NCBI GenBank assembly: GCA_002345965.1
Contig: DDTF01000058.1
Coordinates: forward strand, 1-64,000
DNA length: 64,000 nt
From: Flammeovirgaceae bacterium UBA2371
Lineage (GTDB): Bacteria > Bacteroidota > Bacteroidia > Cytophagales > Cyclobacteriaceae
Direction: 5' to 3'
Shown here piece by piece: positions 35,995 through 45,167 of this stretch (positions are counted from its first letter, which is position 1; each line of letters starts with the position of its first letter). Below the pieces are notes generated by a model that was given only the letters and a program-made list of their open reading frames with translations, made no database searches and was not told where the DNA came from. The position numbers were made by a program, and so were the translations under genes.

Positions 35995-37344
35995 ATGGTA
36001 GCCGAAGAGAAATACGAATTCAAACCCGAAGCAAAAAAGAAAATTGCAATACTCGGTGCTGTAGGGATTGTGCTTTTTATACTTGGGGTGTTCATGGCCA
36101 TGAACAGTGGTTCTGGTCATGGTGAAGAACATGCGTCTGTACAAAGTCTCACCAATCTTGTGGCAAGCAACGATCAGGGGGCAGCAGCGGAAGGCCATGA
36201 GGCTACCGCTGAAGAGCATCACGGAAGCCCGGTTTGGTTAAAGCGAGTGTACACATCGCTGTGGCAAAACAATGTTTTCTTCACAGGACTGGGTATCATT
36301 GGATTATTTTTTGTTGCCATTCAATACGCTTCCCAAGCAGGATGGTCTGTGCCTGTGAAAAGGATTCCCCTGGCCATGGGACATTGGATTCCTATTTCTG
36401 GAGTGTTGATGCTGGTATTATGGTTTGTAGTAAAGGCTGATGTTTTCCATTGGACACACCACGATTTGTACGTTGAAGGAGCGGGTTATGATGCCATACT
36501 TGACGGCAAGAGTGGTTATTTCTTCTGGCCATTAGAGGCAGGTGGATTTCCATTGTTTTTTGTGCTCAGGATGGTGATTTTCTTCGCACTTTGGTACCTC
36601 TTCTTTATCTGGATTAAAAAAGAAATGTTGGCAGAGGATGTAAATGGAGGAACGGCCCACTGGACCAAAGCCCGTTCATTGTCTGCTGTTTTCCTTGTAA
36701 TTTTTGCAGTAAGCTCATCCATTGCAGCATGGGACTGGGTGATGAGTATAGATACACACTGGTTTAGTACCATGATGGGTTGGTATGTGTTTGCCAGCTG
36801 GTGGGTAACAGGTCTTGCGTTGATCACACTAGTAGCCGCCTATTTGAAAGAGGCTGGTCTGTTGAAAGCAATGAATGCCAACCATCTCCATGATCTGGGA
36901 AAATTTGTGTTTGCCTTTAGTATTTTCTGGACCTATATCTGGTTCAGTCAGTTCCTTTTAATTTACTATGCCAACATCCCTGAAGAGACTGTTTATTTTG
37001 TGACTAGAATTAACAACAGCCCTTATGGTTGGATATTTTATACCAACATAATATTAAACTTTGTCTTGCCATTTTTGTTGTTAATGACAAGAGATGCAAA
37101 GCGACATATCTCCATGCTGAAAGTGGTCTGTCCTATTGTAATTGTGGGTCACTGGTTTGACTTCTACAATATGGTTACGCCAGGTGTGATGCAGAAAGAT
37201 GGTAGCCTTGGATTCATAGAAATTGGATTGGCGATGGTATTTATGGCAGCATTCTTATTTGTGATGTTGAATGCACTGTCAAAAGCACCTTTGGTAGCAA
37301 AGAATCATCCAATGATGGAAGAAGCTTTGAACCACCATATTTAG
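35995..37344 (+). CDS. actF: Alternative complex III subunit F, second NrfD-like membrane protein
   Basis: 449 residues, about ten helices. After the first helix lies a His-, Glu- and Ala-rich periplasmic or cytoplasmic stretch (residues about 40-80, including GHGEEHAS and EEHHGSP). Helical segments such as WDWVMSIDTHWFSTM are typical of ActF. Together with ActC it forms the membrane core of ACIII. It stands between actE and coxB with short gaps, within the same transcript. Confidence 0.93.
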   Translation: MVAEEKYEFKPEAKKKIAILGAVGIVLFILGVFMAMNSGSGHGEEHASVQSLTNLVASNDQGAAAEGHEATAEEHHGSPVWLKRVYTSLWQNNVFFTGLGIIGLFFVAIQYASQAGWSVPVKRIPLAMGHWIPISGVLMLVLWFVVKADVFHWTHHDLYVEGAGYDAILDGKSGYFFWPLEAGGFPLFFVLRMVIFFALWYLFFIWIKKEMLAEDVNGGTAHWTKARSLSAVFLVIFAVSSSIAAWDWVMSIDTHWFSTMMGWYVFASWWVTGLALITLVAAYLKEAGLLKAMNANHLHDLGKFVFAFSIFWTYIWFSQFLLIYYANIPEETVYFVTRINNSPYGWIFYTNIILNFVLPFLLLMTRDAKRHISMLKVVCPIVIVGHWFDFYNMVTPGVMQKDGSLGFIEIGLAMVFMAAFLFVMLNALSKAPLVAKNHPMMEEALNHHI

Positions 37345-37388
37345 TGATGGAGAAGAAGATTTATAATGAAATTGTTTAACAAAATAGT

Positions 37389-38474
37389 ATGATGAGTCTG
37401 ATTATAGGTTTGGGCGTAGTACTCGTTCTGTTCATCCTCTACATGATTTTCAGAATTGGTAATCTGGTAGGGCTTGTAAAAGGTAAGAACGAAGAGGAGC
37501 ATGCAGGGAATGATTTACATGGCTATCTGTTTATGGCTTTTGTGGTATTAGGCCTTGCGTTCTTTGGCTGGTACTCCTATGCTCATTTTGATAGTTACAC
37601 ATTGCCTGTGGCATCCGAACATGGGGAGTTAACTGACAGTTTGTTTTGGATCACGATGGGAATAACCATTGTGGCTTTTGGAGTGATCTCGATAGTGATG
37701 TTCTGGTTTACATACAGATACAGATACAATGCCAACAGGAAAGCAACTTTTTATCCGGATAGCCATAAACTTGAAATTGTCTGGACGGTAATCCCAGCTA
37801 TTGTTTTGGCACTTTTGATTTTTAGAGGTTTGCGGGTTTGGAATGATATCACTTCACCTGCTTCGGAAGAAGCTGAAGTAGTAGAATTAATCGGTCAGCA
37901 GTTTGCGTGGACAGCCAGATATCCTGGCGTTAAAGATCAGCAATTAGGTGAAATCAATTATAAACTGATTGATGCTGTAAATGAATTTGGTCTTGACCTA
38001 ACAGATAAAAATACTTTTGACGACTTCAAATCATTGGAGTTACATCTTCCAAAAGGAAAGGAGATTCTTCTTAAGATAAGAGCTAAAGATGTATTACACA
38101 GTGTTTTTCTGCCTCATTTCAGGGTGAAGATGGATGCTGTTCCAGGTATGTACACCAATTTCAAATTTGTAGCTACCAAATCGACAGAGGATATGAGGGC
38201 GGAAACAGGCAATCCTGATTTCAACTATGAAATGGCTTGTACTGAAATCTGTGGTAAAGGACATTTTTCTATGCGCTTTCTGGTAGTAGTACATGAGCCG
38301 GAAGATTTCGAAAAATGGAAAGCAGCCCAGGAACCATGGTTGAAACAGAACCCTGAATACCTGGCCAAGGTACCTTCAGCACTAAGGGAGGTTGCGATGA
38401 TTAAATCGGGTATTCCAATAGAAAGTACTGCTGGCGCAAGCGCCACAACTCAAACTGTATCAATTAGTAATTAA
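37389..38474 (+). CDS. coxB: Cytochrome c oxidase subunit II
   Basis: 361 residues. There is an extra N-terminal helix (residues 1-22), then the usual two-helix hairpin, and a periplasmic cupredoxin with the CuA ligands: His in DVLHSVFLPHFR, then CTEICGKGHFSM (Cys, Cys, His, Met). No fused cytochrome c domain is present, so electrons must come from ActE or a soluble cytochrome. Starts with tandem ATG codons at 37389. Confidence 0.95.
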   Translation: MMSLIIGLGVVLVLFILYMIFRIGNLVGLVKGKNEEEHAGNDLHGYLFMAFVVLGLAFFGWYSYAHFDSYTLPVASEHGELTDSLFWITMGITIVAFGVISIVMFWFTYRYRYNANRKATFYPDSHKLEIVWTVIPAIVLALLIFRGLRVWNDITSPASEEAEVVELIGQQFAWTARYPGVKDQQLGEINYKLIDAVNEFGLDLTDKNTFDDFKSLELHLPKGKEILLKIRAKDVLHSVFLPHFRVKMDAVPGMYTNFKFVATKSTEDMRAETGNPDFNYEMACTEICGKGHFSMRFLVVVHEPEDFEKWKAAQEPWLKQNPEYLAKVPSALREVAMIKSGIPIESTAGASATTQTVSISN

Positions 38475-38487
38475 AGACATCTCAAGA

Positions 38488-40365
38488 ATGGCAACAGTAG
38501 ATATACACAAGCAGGCAGATGTTCATCACCATGACGATCATGATCATGAGCATGGTCATGGTAATTTCTGGACAAATTATATTTTCAGTCAGGACCATAA
38601 AGTAATTGCAAAACAATTTCTTATTACGGGTATGTTCTGGGCGCTCATCGGAGGTACTATGTCAGTATTGTTCCGTTTGCAACTGGGCTTCCCAGATGCA
38701 GACTTGGGTTGGTTAAGACCATTTTTGGGTGAGTGGATTACGCCTCAAGGCAAGATAGACACAGAGTTTTATCTGGCATTGGTAACGATGCATGGTACCA
38801 TCATGGTATTTTTTGTACTTACGGCTGGTTTAAGTGGAACCTTTAGTAATTTCCTTATTCCGTTACAGGTAGGTGCAAGAGACATGGCATCCGGATTTAT
38901 GAACATGCTTTCCTACTGGTTCTTTTTCCTTTCCGGTGTTATCATGTTTATTTCTATTTTCTTATCAACCGGACCCGCTAGTGGTGGTTGGACCGTATAT
39001 CCGCCTCTGAGTGCTTTGCCTCAGGCCATGTCTGGCTCTGGATTGGGTATGACGCTGTGGCTGGTAGCAATGGCTTTGTTCATAGTGAGTTCATTGTTGG
39101 GAGGTATCAACTACATTACCACCGTAATTAATCTTCGTACAAAGGGGATGTCGTTTTCAAGATTGCCGTTAACCATATGGGCGTTCTTCTTTACGGCAAT
39201 CATTGGCTTGTTATCATTCCCGGTACTTTTTGCAGCAGCATTGTTGCTTATTTTTGACAGGAGCTTTGGTACGAGTTTTTACTTGTCAGACATTTATATC
39301 AATGGAGAAGCTTTACCCAATGAAGGAGGTAGCCCCATTTTATTCCAGCATTTGTTTTGGTTCCTCGGTCACCCGGAAGTGTACATAGTAATATTACCTT
39401 CACTGGGTATCACATCAGAGATTATAGCTACCAACTCAAGAAAGCCAATCTTTGGATACAAAGCTATGGTTGGATCCTTGTTGTTCATCACTATTCTTTC
39501 ATTCGTGGTTTGGGCACATCATATGTTTGTAACAGGTATGAATCCATTCCTGGGTTCAATCTTTACGTTACTAACGCTGATTATTGCGGTGCCATCTGCC
39601 GTGAAAATTTTCAACTACGTGACAACACTGTGGAAGGGAAATATCATTTTTACTTCCGCCATGTTGTTCTCTATTGGTCTGGTGTCTTTCTTCCTGTCAG
39701 GAGGTATCACCGGCATCTTCCTTGGCAACTCAGCAGTAGATATTCAATTACATGATACTTATTTTGTGGTAGCTCACTTTCACCTTGTAATGGGGGCAGC
39801 GTCATTCTTTGGTATGTTGGCGGGTGTTTACCATTGGTTCCCTAAGATGTTTGGAAGGATGATGGATGAAAGACTGGGTAAGATTCACTTCTGGTTTAGC
39901 TTCGTAGGTGTTTACCTGGTATTTTTTCCTATGCATTACATTGGTATTGCAGGTTTCCCTCGCAGGTACTATTCCTGGACAAACTTTGAAACATTCAATT
40001 CATTTGCAGATTTGAATATGCTGGTGAGTGTAGCTGCGATACTTACGCTTTCTGCTCAATTCATTTTCATATTTAATTTCTTCTATAGCATGTTCAGAGG
40101 AAAGCAGGCTCCTGCTAATCCATGGAAGGCAAATTCTTTGGAGTGGACTACACCACGAAATCCTGGACATGGAAACTGGCCTGGCGAAATCCCAACTGTA
40201 TACCGTTGGCCATATGACTATAGCAAGCCTGGAGCGAAAGATGATTATATTCCTCAGACAGTTCCGTACTCTGAAACACCAGAGTCCAATCTGCCACACG
40301 AAAATGATCTGATAAAACTAGAGATGGAAGACAATAATGCCATCGTAGTTGACAAGAAACACTAA
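38488..40365 (+). CDS. coxA: Cytochrome c oxidase subunit I, A1-type heme-copper oxidase
   Basis: 625 residues and 12 core helices. LGHPEVYIVILP carries the Glu and the His-Tyr pair of A1 oxidases; VWAHHMFVTGM gives the two CuB histidines; HFHLVMG holds the heme ligands. The N-terminal tail (about residues 5-25) is very rich in His and Asp. Reduces O2 to water and pumps protons. It follows coxB by 13 bases. Confidence 0.96.
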   Translation: MATVDIHKQADVHHHDDHDHEHGHGNFWTNYIFSQDHKVIAKQFLITGMFWALIGGTMSVLFRLQLGFPDADLGWLRPFLGEWITPQGKIDTEFYLALVTMHGTIMVFFVLTAGLSGTFSNFLIPLQVGARDMASGFMNMLSYWFFFLSGVIMFISIFLSTGPASGGWTVYPPLSALPQAMSGSGLGMTLWLVAMALFIVSSLLGGINYITTVINLRTKGMSFSRLPLTIWAFFFTAIIGLLSFPVLFAAALLLIFDRSFGTSFYLSDIYINGEALPNEGGSPILFQHLFWFLGHPEVYIVILPSLGITSEIIATNSRKPIFGYKAMVGSLLFITILSFVVWAHHMFVTGMNPFLGSIFTLLTLIIAVPSAVKIFNYVTTLWKGNIIFTSAMLFSIGLVSFFLSGGITGIFLGNSAVDIQLHDTYFVVAHFHLVMGAASFFGMLAGVYHWFPKMFGRMMDERLGKIHFWFSFVGVYLVFFPMHYIGIAGFPRRYYSWTNFETFNSFADLNMLVSVAAILTLSAQFIFIFNFFYSMFRGKQAPANPWKANSLEWTTPRNPGHGNWPGEIPTVYRWPYDYSKPGAKDDYIPQTVPYSETPESNLPHENDLIKLEMEDNNAIVVDKKH

Positions 40366-40383
40366 CATCGTTACTTTAAGTAA

Positions 40384-41430
40384 TTGAGCCAAACAGCAAT
40401 CAGGGGATTTTATAAGTTATGCTTATCTACCCTGATTGCTGTTTATTTTTTAATCCTGGTGGGAGGGGTGGTAAGAAGTACGGGATCAGGAATGGGTTGT
40501 CCTGATTGGCCAACCTGTTTTGGAAGCTGGGTTCCTCCTACTTCTGTGGATCAATTACCTCCTGATTATAAAGATGTGTATTCCGCTTATCGTCATGAGA
40601 AAAATGTAAAGTTTGCGAAGTACCTCACTTTCTTAGGGATGGATGACACCGCATCGCATTTGCTCAATGATGAACTGATTAAAGAAGAAGCGGACTTCAA
40701 TGCCACAAAAACCTGGGTGGAATACGTGAACAGATTAGTGGGTGTAACCATTGGTCTCTTTATTATTGCTTTGTTCTGGCGCTCCATTCGACTTAGGCAA
40801 AGCAACCCCAAAATATTTTTGCTTTCGCTACTTACCCTTGTTGCAGTTATTTTTCAGGGTTGGTTTGGCTCCATCGTTGTCTCTACGAACCTCACTACCT
40901 GGACGATCACTGTCCATATGTTTATAGCACTGGCTATTGTCGCCATCCTATTTTATTTATTGAAACTGAGTCAACCTGACTCGGAGCACAGCGCCATAAT
41001 GGGGCCTTCTGCACTTCGATGGACATTGATGGGTTGTATGGTGGTGCTTTTGATACAGATTTTTATGGGCACCAAAGTAAGGGAGGTGATTGATCAGATA
41101 GCAATGGCGCTTATACCTCGTAATCAGTGGATTGAGGAGGCTGGAGCCGTATTTTTGGTTCATCGTTCCTTTTCCTGGCTGGTACTGGCACTGCACTTGA
41201 TTTTATTATACTTATTGCGAAAAACTAGCGGCAATAAAACTTTACCACTAGCCTTAATAATTTTAATTTTGGGCACCTTATTGACGGGTACAGGAATGGC
41301 TTATTTCAGCGTACCAGCCTTTCTTCAACCGCTTCATTTGGTACTGGCCACCATTACTTTTGGCCTTCAGTTGCATATGTATTTAAACCTAAACACTGAC
41401 CCTAAATTGGTGTTTAATAAAGAGGAATGA
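40384..41430 (+). CDS. ctaA: Heme A synthase (CtaA/COX15 family)
   Basis: 348 residues, eight helices. GGVVRSTGSGMGCPDWPTC at the N-terminus is the family signature, with further heme-ligand histidines in VHMFIALA, VHRSFSWLV and PLHLVLATI. Converts heme O to heme A for the oxidase. The only start that keeps the signature is TTG at 40384, since the first in-frame ATG lies inside it. The stop overlaps the ctaB ATG by 4 bases. Confidence 0.93.
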   Translation: MSQTAIRGFYKLCLSTLIAVYFLILVGGVVRSTGSGMGCPDWPTCFGSWVPPTSVDQLPPDYKDVYSAYRHEKNVKFAKYLTFLGMDDTASHLLNDELIKEEADFNATKTWVEYVNRLVGVTIGLFIIALFWRSIRLRQSNPKIFLLSLLTLVAVIFQGWFGSIVVSTNLTTWTITVHMFIALAIVAILFYLLKLSQPDSEHSAIMGPSALRWTLMGCMVVLLIQIFMGTKVREVIDQIAMALIPRNQWIEEAGAVFLVHRSFSWLVLALHLILLYLLRKTSGNKTLPLALIILILGTLLTGTGMAYFSVPAFLQPLHLVLATITFGLQLHMYLNLNTDPKLVFNKEE

Positions 41431-42329
41431 TTACAGGACAAGTACATGAAATAACCCATCTCTCTCTGCTCTTCGCTAAGGTGAAGTCATTGATTGAATT
41501 ACTAAAGGTTAGGCTGTCTTTACTGGTGGCTTTTTCCTGTGCCTTTGGTTATGGACTGGCATCGAGAAGTGATATCAACTGGGGCATATTATTGATGGTA
41601 ACGTTAGGTGGTTTCTTAATGTCTGGCGCTTCAGTTTGCATCAACCAGGTGCTGGAAAAAGACCTGGATAAATTGATGAAGCGAACCATGAATAGGCCTC
41701 TGCCTACCGGCAGGGTGTCCAGGCAAGAGGCTACGTTATTTGCAATTTTGGTTTTAGCACTAAGCACATGGATTCTTTGGATTTATACCAATCCCTTAAC
41801 CGTTGTGCTATCTCTTGTTTCGATGGTGCTTTATAGTTTTGTGTATACACCCTTAAAGCGTGTAGGTCCAATAGCTGTTTTTGTGGGAGCTATTCCGGGG
41901 GCGTTGCCTCCGCTGTTGGGGTGGATTGCAGCCACAGGGCAAATTACACACGAGGCATTAATCATTTTTGGCATACAATTCATTTGGCAGTTTCCGCACT
42001 TTTGGGCCATTGCCTGGGTAGCGGATGAGGATTATCAAAAAGCGGGATTTAAGTTGTTGCCTTCCAGCGAGGGCAAGAGCATTAATACCATAATTCAAAT
42101 TATGGTGTACACCATGTTTTTGATTCCACTGGGACTACTTCCTGCATTTTTCGGGATTACCGGGATTAATTCTGCCGTGATCGCTACACTGTGTGGTGTT
42201 GCTTTTTTTGCCCAAACGATTTCTTTGATGAAGACAGGAAGTCGTCAATCTGCCATGAGGATAATGTTTGGTTCCTTTTTGTATTTGCCTATCGTTCAGA
42301 TCGCATTTTTGTTGGATAAAGTGAGTTAG
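41427..42329 (+). CDS. ctaB: Protoheme IX farnesyltransferase (heme O synthase)
   Basis: 300 residues, UbiA-type prenyltransferase with about nine helices. The two Asp-rich motifs are present: NQVLEKDLDKLMKRTMNRPLP and, later, WVADEDYQKAGFKLLP. Adds the farnesyl tail to heme B, the step before CtaA. Coupled to ctaA through ATGA and followed by subunit III after 2 bases. Confidence 0.95.
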   Translation: MITGQVHEITHLSLLFAKVKSLIELLKVRLSLLVAFSCAFGYGLASRSDINWGILLMVTLGGFLMSGASVCINQVLEKDLDKLMKRTMNRPLPTGRVSRQEATLFAILVLALSTWILWIYTNPLTVVLSLVSMVLYSFVYTPLKRVGPIAVFVGAIPGALPPLLGWIAATGQITHEALIIFGIQFIWQFPHFWAIAWVADEDYQKAGFKLLPSSEGKSINTIIQIMVYTMFLIPLGLLPAFFGITGINSAVIATLCGVAFFAQTISLMKTGSRQSAMRIMFGSFLYLPIVQIAFLLDKVS

Positions 42330-42331
42330 AT

Positions 42332-42913
42332 ATGACAACTGAATTTAAAATAGTAGAAGAGCCAAAGAAACCTTTGGCCATGCATCCGAAAAAATTCGCT
42401 ATGTGGCTTTTTGTAGCCAGCGTGGGAATGCTTTTTGCGGCCCTTACCTCAGCTTATATTGTGCGTCAGGCAGAAGGGAACTGGTTGTACTTTAATCTAC
42501 CGGCAACATTATACTGGACTACAGCTGTAATACTAGTGAGCAGTGTGACCATGCAAATGGCTTACTGGGCGGCCAAAAATGATCAATTGGAGCGGGTGAA
42601 ATCGCTGGTAGTGATTACTACCGGTTTGGGTGTTGTTTTTCTGGTGGGGCAATTGGTCGCATGGAAAGATCTGGTTGCTCAAAATGTGTACTTTGTGGGC
42701 AATCCTTCAGGTTCCTTCCTGTACGTATTGACAGGTCTTCACGGGCTCCATATTGTAAGTGCATTGGTTTACCTGATCATTGTATTGGTGTCCGCATATC
42801 GCTTTAAAATCCACTCTAAGAGCCTAGCGCAGATAGAAATGTGTACTACTTATTGGCATTTTTTGGGTGGACTTTGGCTATATTTGTTCATCTTCTTATT
42901 ATTGAATCGATAA
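42332..42913 (+). CDS. Cytochrome c oxidase subunit III family protein (first copy)
   Basis: 193 residues, five helices. HPKKFAMWLFVASVGMLFAALTSAY and the late TGLHGLHIVSAL and YWHFLGGLW are subunit III features. Two tandem subunit III-like genes are common in Bacteroidetes cox operons; this shorter one lacks the first two helices of the classical subunit. It probably stabilises subunit I. Confidence 0.9.
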   Translation: MTTEFKIVEEPKKPLAMHPKKFAMWLFVASVGMLFAALTSAYIVRQAEGNWLYFNLPATLYWTTAVILVSSVTMQMAYWAAKNDQLERVKSLVVITTGLGVVFLVGQLVAWKDLVAQNVYFVGNPSGSFLYVLTGLHGLHIVSALVYLIIVLVSAYRFKIHSKSLAQIEMCTTYWHFLGGLWLYLFIFLLLNR

Positions 42914-42920
42914 TTTAAAA

Positions 42921-43697
42921 TTGACTATGGCACACACTTCAGCCACCACGGTATCACCCGGAAGAAGCGTTTGGGACGGAGGGGTTTCACCTATGGGCGC
43001 AAGCTACGGAAAACTCATGATGTGGTTTTTCCTGCTCTCCGATGCATTCACTTTTTCGGCTTTGCTTATTACCTACGGACTAGTTCGCTCAGCGCATCAA
43101 GCCTACACAGGTACAGTAGAAGCCTTTACCTTTTCGACTGAGTACTGGCCCATACCTGAAAAAGTATTTGAAGCAGTGCCCTTCCTTCATGGAATAGAAT
43201 TGCCACTTGTGTTTGTGGGTATCATGACTTTCATTTTGATCATGAGTAGCGTTACGATGGTATTGGCTGTAGAGGCTGGACATCGTATGGACAGAAAGGC
43301 TGTTGAAAAATGGATGTTATGGACTATCCTCGGGGGCATTACCTTCCTGGCTTGTCAGGCATGGGAATGGACTCACTTTATTGTGGGGACAGATACACCT
43401 ACCTTGGTGAAGGACTTTGTAAACGGCCAATGGGTGACCAAAGAAGTGACTGGTGCCAGTCTTGCCATTAATCAATATGGGCCACAGGATTTTGCGGATT
43501 TCTTCTTCTTTATTACAGGTTTCCACGGTTTCCACGTGTTTAGCGGTGTGATGTTCAATTTTTTGATTTACTACAATACATTTACCGGTGTCTATGAAAG
43601 AAGAGGTCATTATGAAATGGTAGAAAAAGTTGGACTCTACTGGCACTTTGTAGATCTGGTTTGGGTATTTGTATTTACCTTCTTTTATCTTGTTTAG
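42921..43697 (+). CDS. Cytochrome c oxidase subunit III (second copy)
   Basis: 258 residues. FLLSDAFTFSALLITYGL begins the helical bundle, and ITGFHGFHVFSGVM and YWHFVDLVWVFVFTFFYL end it, as in subunit III. An inserted loop of about 30 residues around VGTDTPTLVKDF lies between helices. Seven bases after the first copy and 22 before subunit IV, clearly the same operon. Confidence 0.92.
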   Translation: MTMAHTSATTVSPGRSVWDGGVSPMGASYGKLMMWFFLLSDAFTFSALLITYGLVRSAHQAYTGTVEAFTFSTEYWPIPEKVFEAVPFLHGIELPLVFVGIMTFILIMSSVTMVLAVEAGHRMDRKAVEKWMLWTILGGITFLACQAWEWTHFIVGTDTPTLVKDFVNGQWVTKEVTGASLAINQYGPQDFADFFFFITGFHGFHVFSGVMFNFLIYYNTFTGVYERRGHYEMVEKVGLYWHFVDLVWVFVFTFFYLV

Positions 43698-43719
43698 AAA
43701 TTAAATTAATAGCAATAAC

Positions 43720-44046
43720 ATGGCTCACTCTGAAGAATCTCAGGTAACAGTACTTCCTCCCGATAAGGAAAAAATTAAAAAACTGTGGACTGTAGCAGGT
43801 ATACTTGGTGCAATTACAGCAGTGGAGTTCGTGGTGGCATTCACCATGGGACACGGTAGCTTGAAAACAGCAATATTCGTGGCGCTTACTATTGTAAAGG
43901 CAGCTTACATCGTTGGAGAATTCATGCACCTCAGGTATGAAGTTAAAGTATTGCTCTGGTCTATACTTATTCCCATGATCTTCATTGTATGGATGCTGGT
44001 GGCATTTGTTTATGAGGGAATGAAATTTTCAGAGATTAATTTTTAG
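43720..44046 (+). CDS. Cytochrome c oxidase subunit IV (caa3-type small subunit)
   Basis: 108 residues, three helices. EFVVAFTMGHGSLKTAIFVALTIVKA continuing to YIVGEFMHLRYE is the prokaryotic subunit IV (COX4 pro) pattern. It aids oxidase assembly. Last gene before the terminator at 44066-44101, closing a 15-kb operon that began at the 28928 promoter. Confidence 0.9.
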   Translation: MAHSEESQVTVLPPDKEKIKKLWTVAGILGAITAVEFVVAFTMGHGSLKTAIFVALTIVKAAYIVGEFMHLRYEVKVLLWSILIPMIFIVWMLVAFVYEGMKFSEINF

Positions 44047-44065
44047 TCATTGAAAACACGAAAAG

Positions 44066-44101
44066 GAAGGCTAAGGTGAAGAACTTTAGCCTTCTTTTTT
44101 T
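44066..44101 (+). terminator. Terminator of the act-cox operon
   Basis: Stem GAAGGCTAAGG / CTTTAGCCTTC (11 bp with one G-T pair), loop TGAAGAA, then seven T. It begins 19 bases after the subunit IV stop. Confidence 0.88.
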
Positions 44102-44117
44102 GTTCTAATTCCAGTCT

Positions 44118-44645
44118 ATGAAACTTAAATCGATTCTTCTCTTTCTCGCCTTATTATTACCTGTTTCCATCTTTTTGTTTTTGCATTTTTTTGGTAAAAA
44201 TGAATTCGTGGTGCCGGTTTTCTATAAGGAGGAAGTGGCACTACCTGCTGACTGTAATCTAGATTATACATTCCCTTATAAAGTAAATTCAACTAAGTTG
44301 CCACTCAGTGAGATTAGTGTGGTACTGTTCTCCGCAGGTTTTACATCAACTGATTTGGACGAAGCATTGTTTCAGTTAGGCAGGTTGAATGATGAGTTTG
44401 GTGATAGGGCACCGGACTTATTCATAATAAAAGAAGCTTCGGATAGTTTATCTGGCGTGCAACATGCGCTGACGTTAGAAAAAGCGGATTACAAAAGAGA
44501 GCAGGAATGCGTATTCCTTGCGGGAACAAATCCGATCATTCTGGTGGATGATAACAAGCAAATCAGGGGGTTATATCAAGATGTTTCTTTAAAAGAAGTA
44601 GATCGCCTGATTCTGGAATTGAAGATTATTTACAAGCAATACTAA
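44118..44645 (+). CDS. SCO-like thioredoxin-fold protein lacking the copper-binding cysteines
   Basis: 175 residues. One N-terminal membrane helix, then FFGKNEFVVPVFYKE, a start typical of Bacteroidetes SCO1/SenC proteins. The copper CxxxC motif expected after the first core strand is replaced by VVLFSAGFTSTDLDEAL, with no Cys. The C-terminal part (NPIILVDDNKQIRGLYQDVSLKEVDRLI) keeps the SCO pattern. It stands where sco is usually found, after the cox operon and before DUF420. Copper delivery by the normal mechanism is unlikely; it may be a structural assembly factor. The SCO assignment is from pattern and position. Confidence 0.6.
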   Translation: MKLKSILLFLALLLPVSIFLFLHFFGKNEFVVPVFYKEEVALPADCNLDYTFPYKVNSTKLPLSEISVVLFSAGFTSTDLDEALFQLGRLNDEFGDRAPDLFIIKEASDSLSGVQHALTLEKADYKREQECVFLAGTNPIILVDDNKQIRGLYQDVSLKEVDRLILELKIIYKQY

Positions 44646-45163
44646 TGAGTGAAACAAGAGACCCTTATAGAAAATTAATCATAGTACTTTCTGTGGTAAT
44701 TCCGCTGGCTGTTGCTTTGCTATTCGGGGTCAAAATTGAGGGCTATGATTTCTCTTTTCTGCCACCCATTTACGCATCCATCAATGGGGTAACAGCCTTT
44801 CTTTTGATTGGCGCATTTTGGGCTATCAAAAACAAGAAAATTACACTACATGAAAGGCTTATGAAAACCTGTTTGGGCTTATCTGCTGCTTTTTTGGTGA
44901 TGTATGTATTGTATCATATGACTTCAGACTCCACTACATTTGGAGGAGAGGGGCCCATAAAATATGTCTATTATTTTATCTTGATTACGCACATTTTGTT
45001 GTCAATTGCTGTTGTTCCATTAGTGCTGTTTACACTAAGCAGGGCATTGGCGGGCAATTTTGAAAAACATAGGGCATTGGCTAGATTTACTTTCCCAATT
45101 TGGCTCTACGTAGCGGTAACAGGAGTGGTCGTATATCTTATGATAAGTCCATATTATCAATAG
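44645..45163 (+). CDS. DUF420 (CtaM-like) oxidase assembly membrane protein
   Basis: 172 residues, five helices, with family markers YASINGVTAFLL, LHERLMKTCLGLSAAFL, VLYHMT and ITHILLSI, whose conserved histidines may bind metal or heme. DUF420 proteins such as CtaM are needed for heme A oxidase maturation in other bacteria. Its ATG overlaps the TAA of the preceding gene by one base. Confidence 0.85.
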   Translation: MSETRDPYRKLIIVLSVVIPLAVALLFGVKIEGYDFSFLPPIYASINGVTAFLLIGAFWAIKNKKITLHERLMKTCLGLSAAFLVMYVLYHMTSDSTTFGGEGPIKYVYYFILITHILLSIAVVPLVLFTLSRALAGNFEKHRALARFTFPIWLYVAVTGVVVYLMISPYYQ

Positions 45164-45167
45164 TGAG

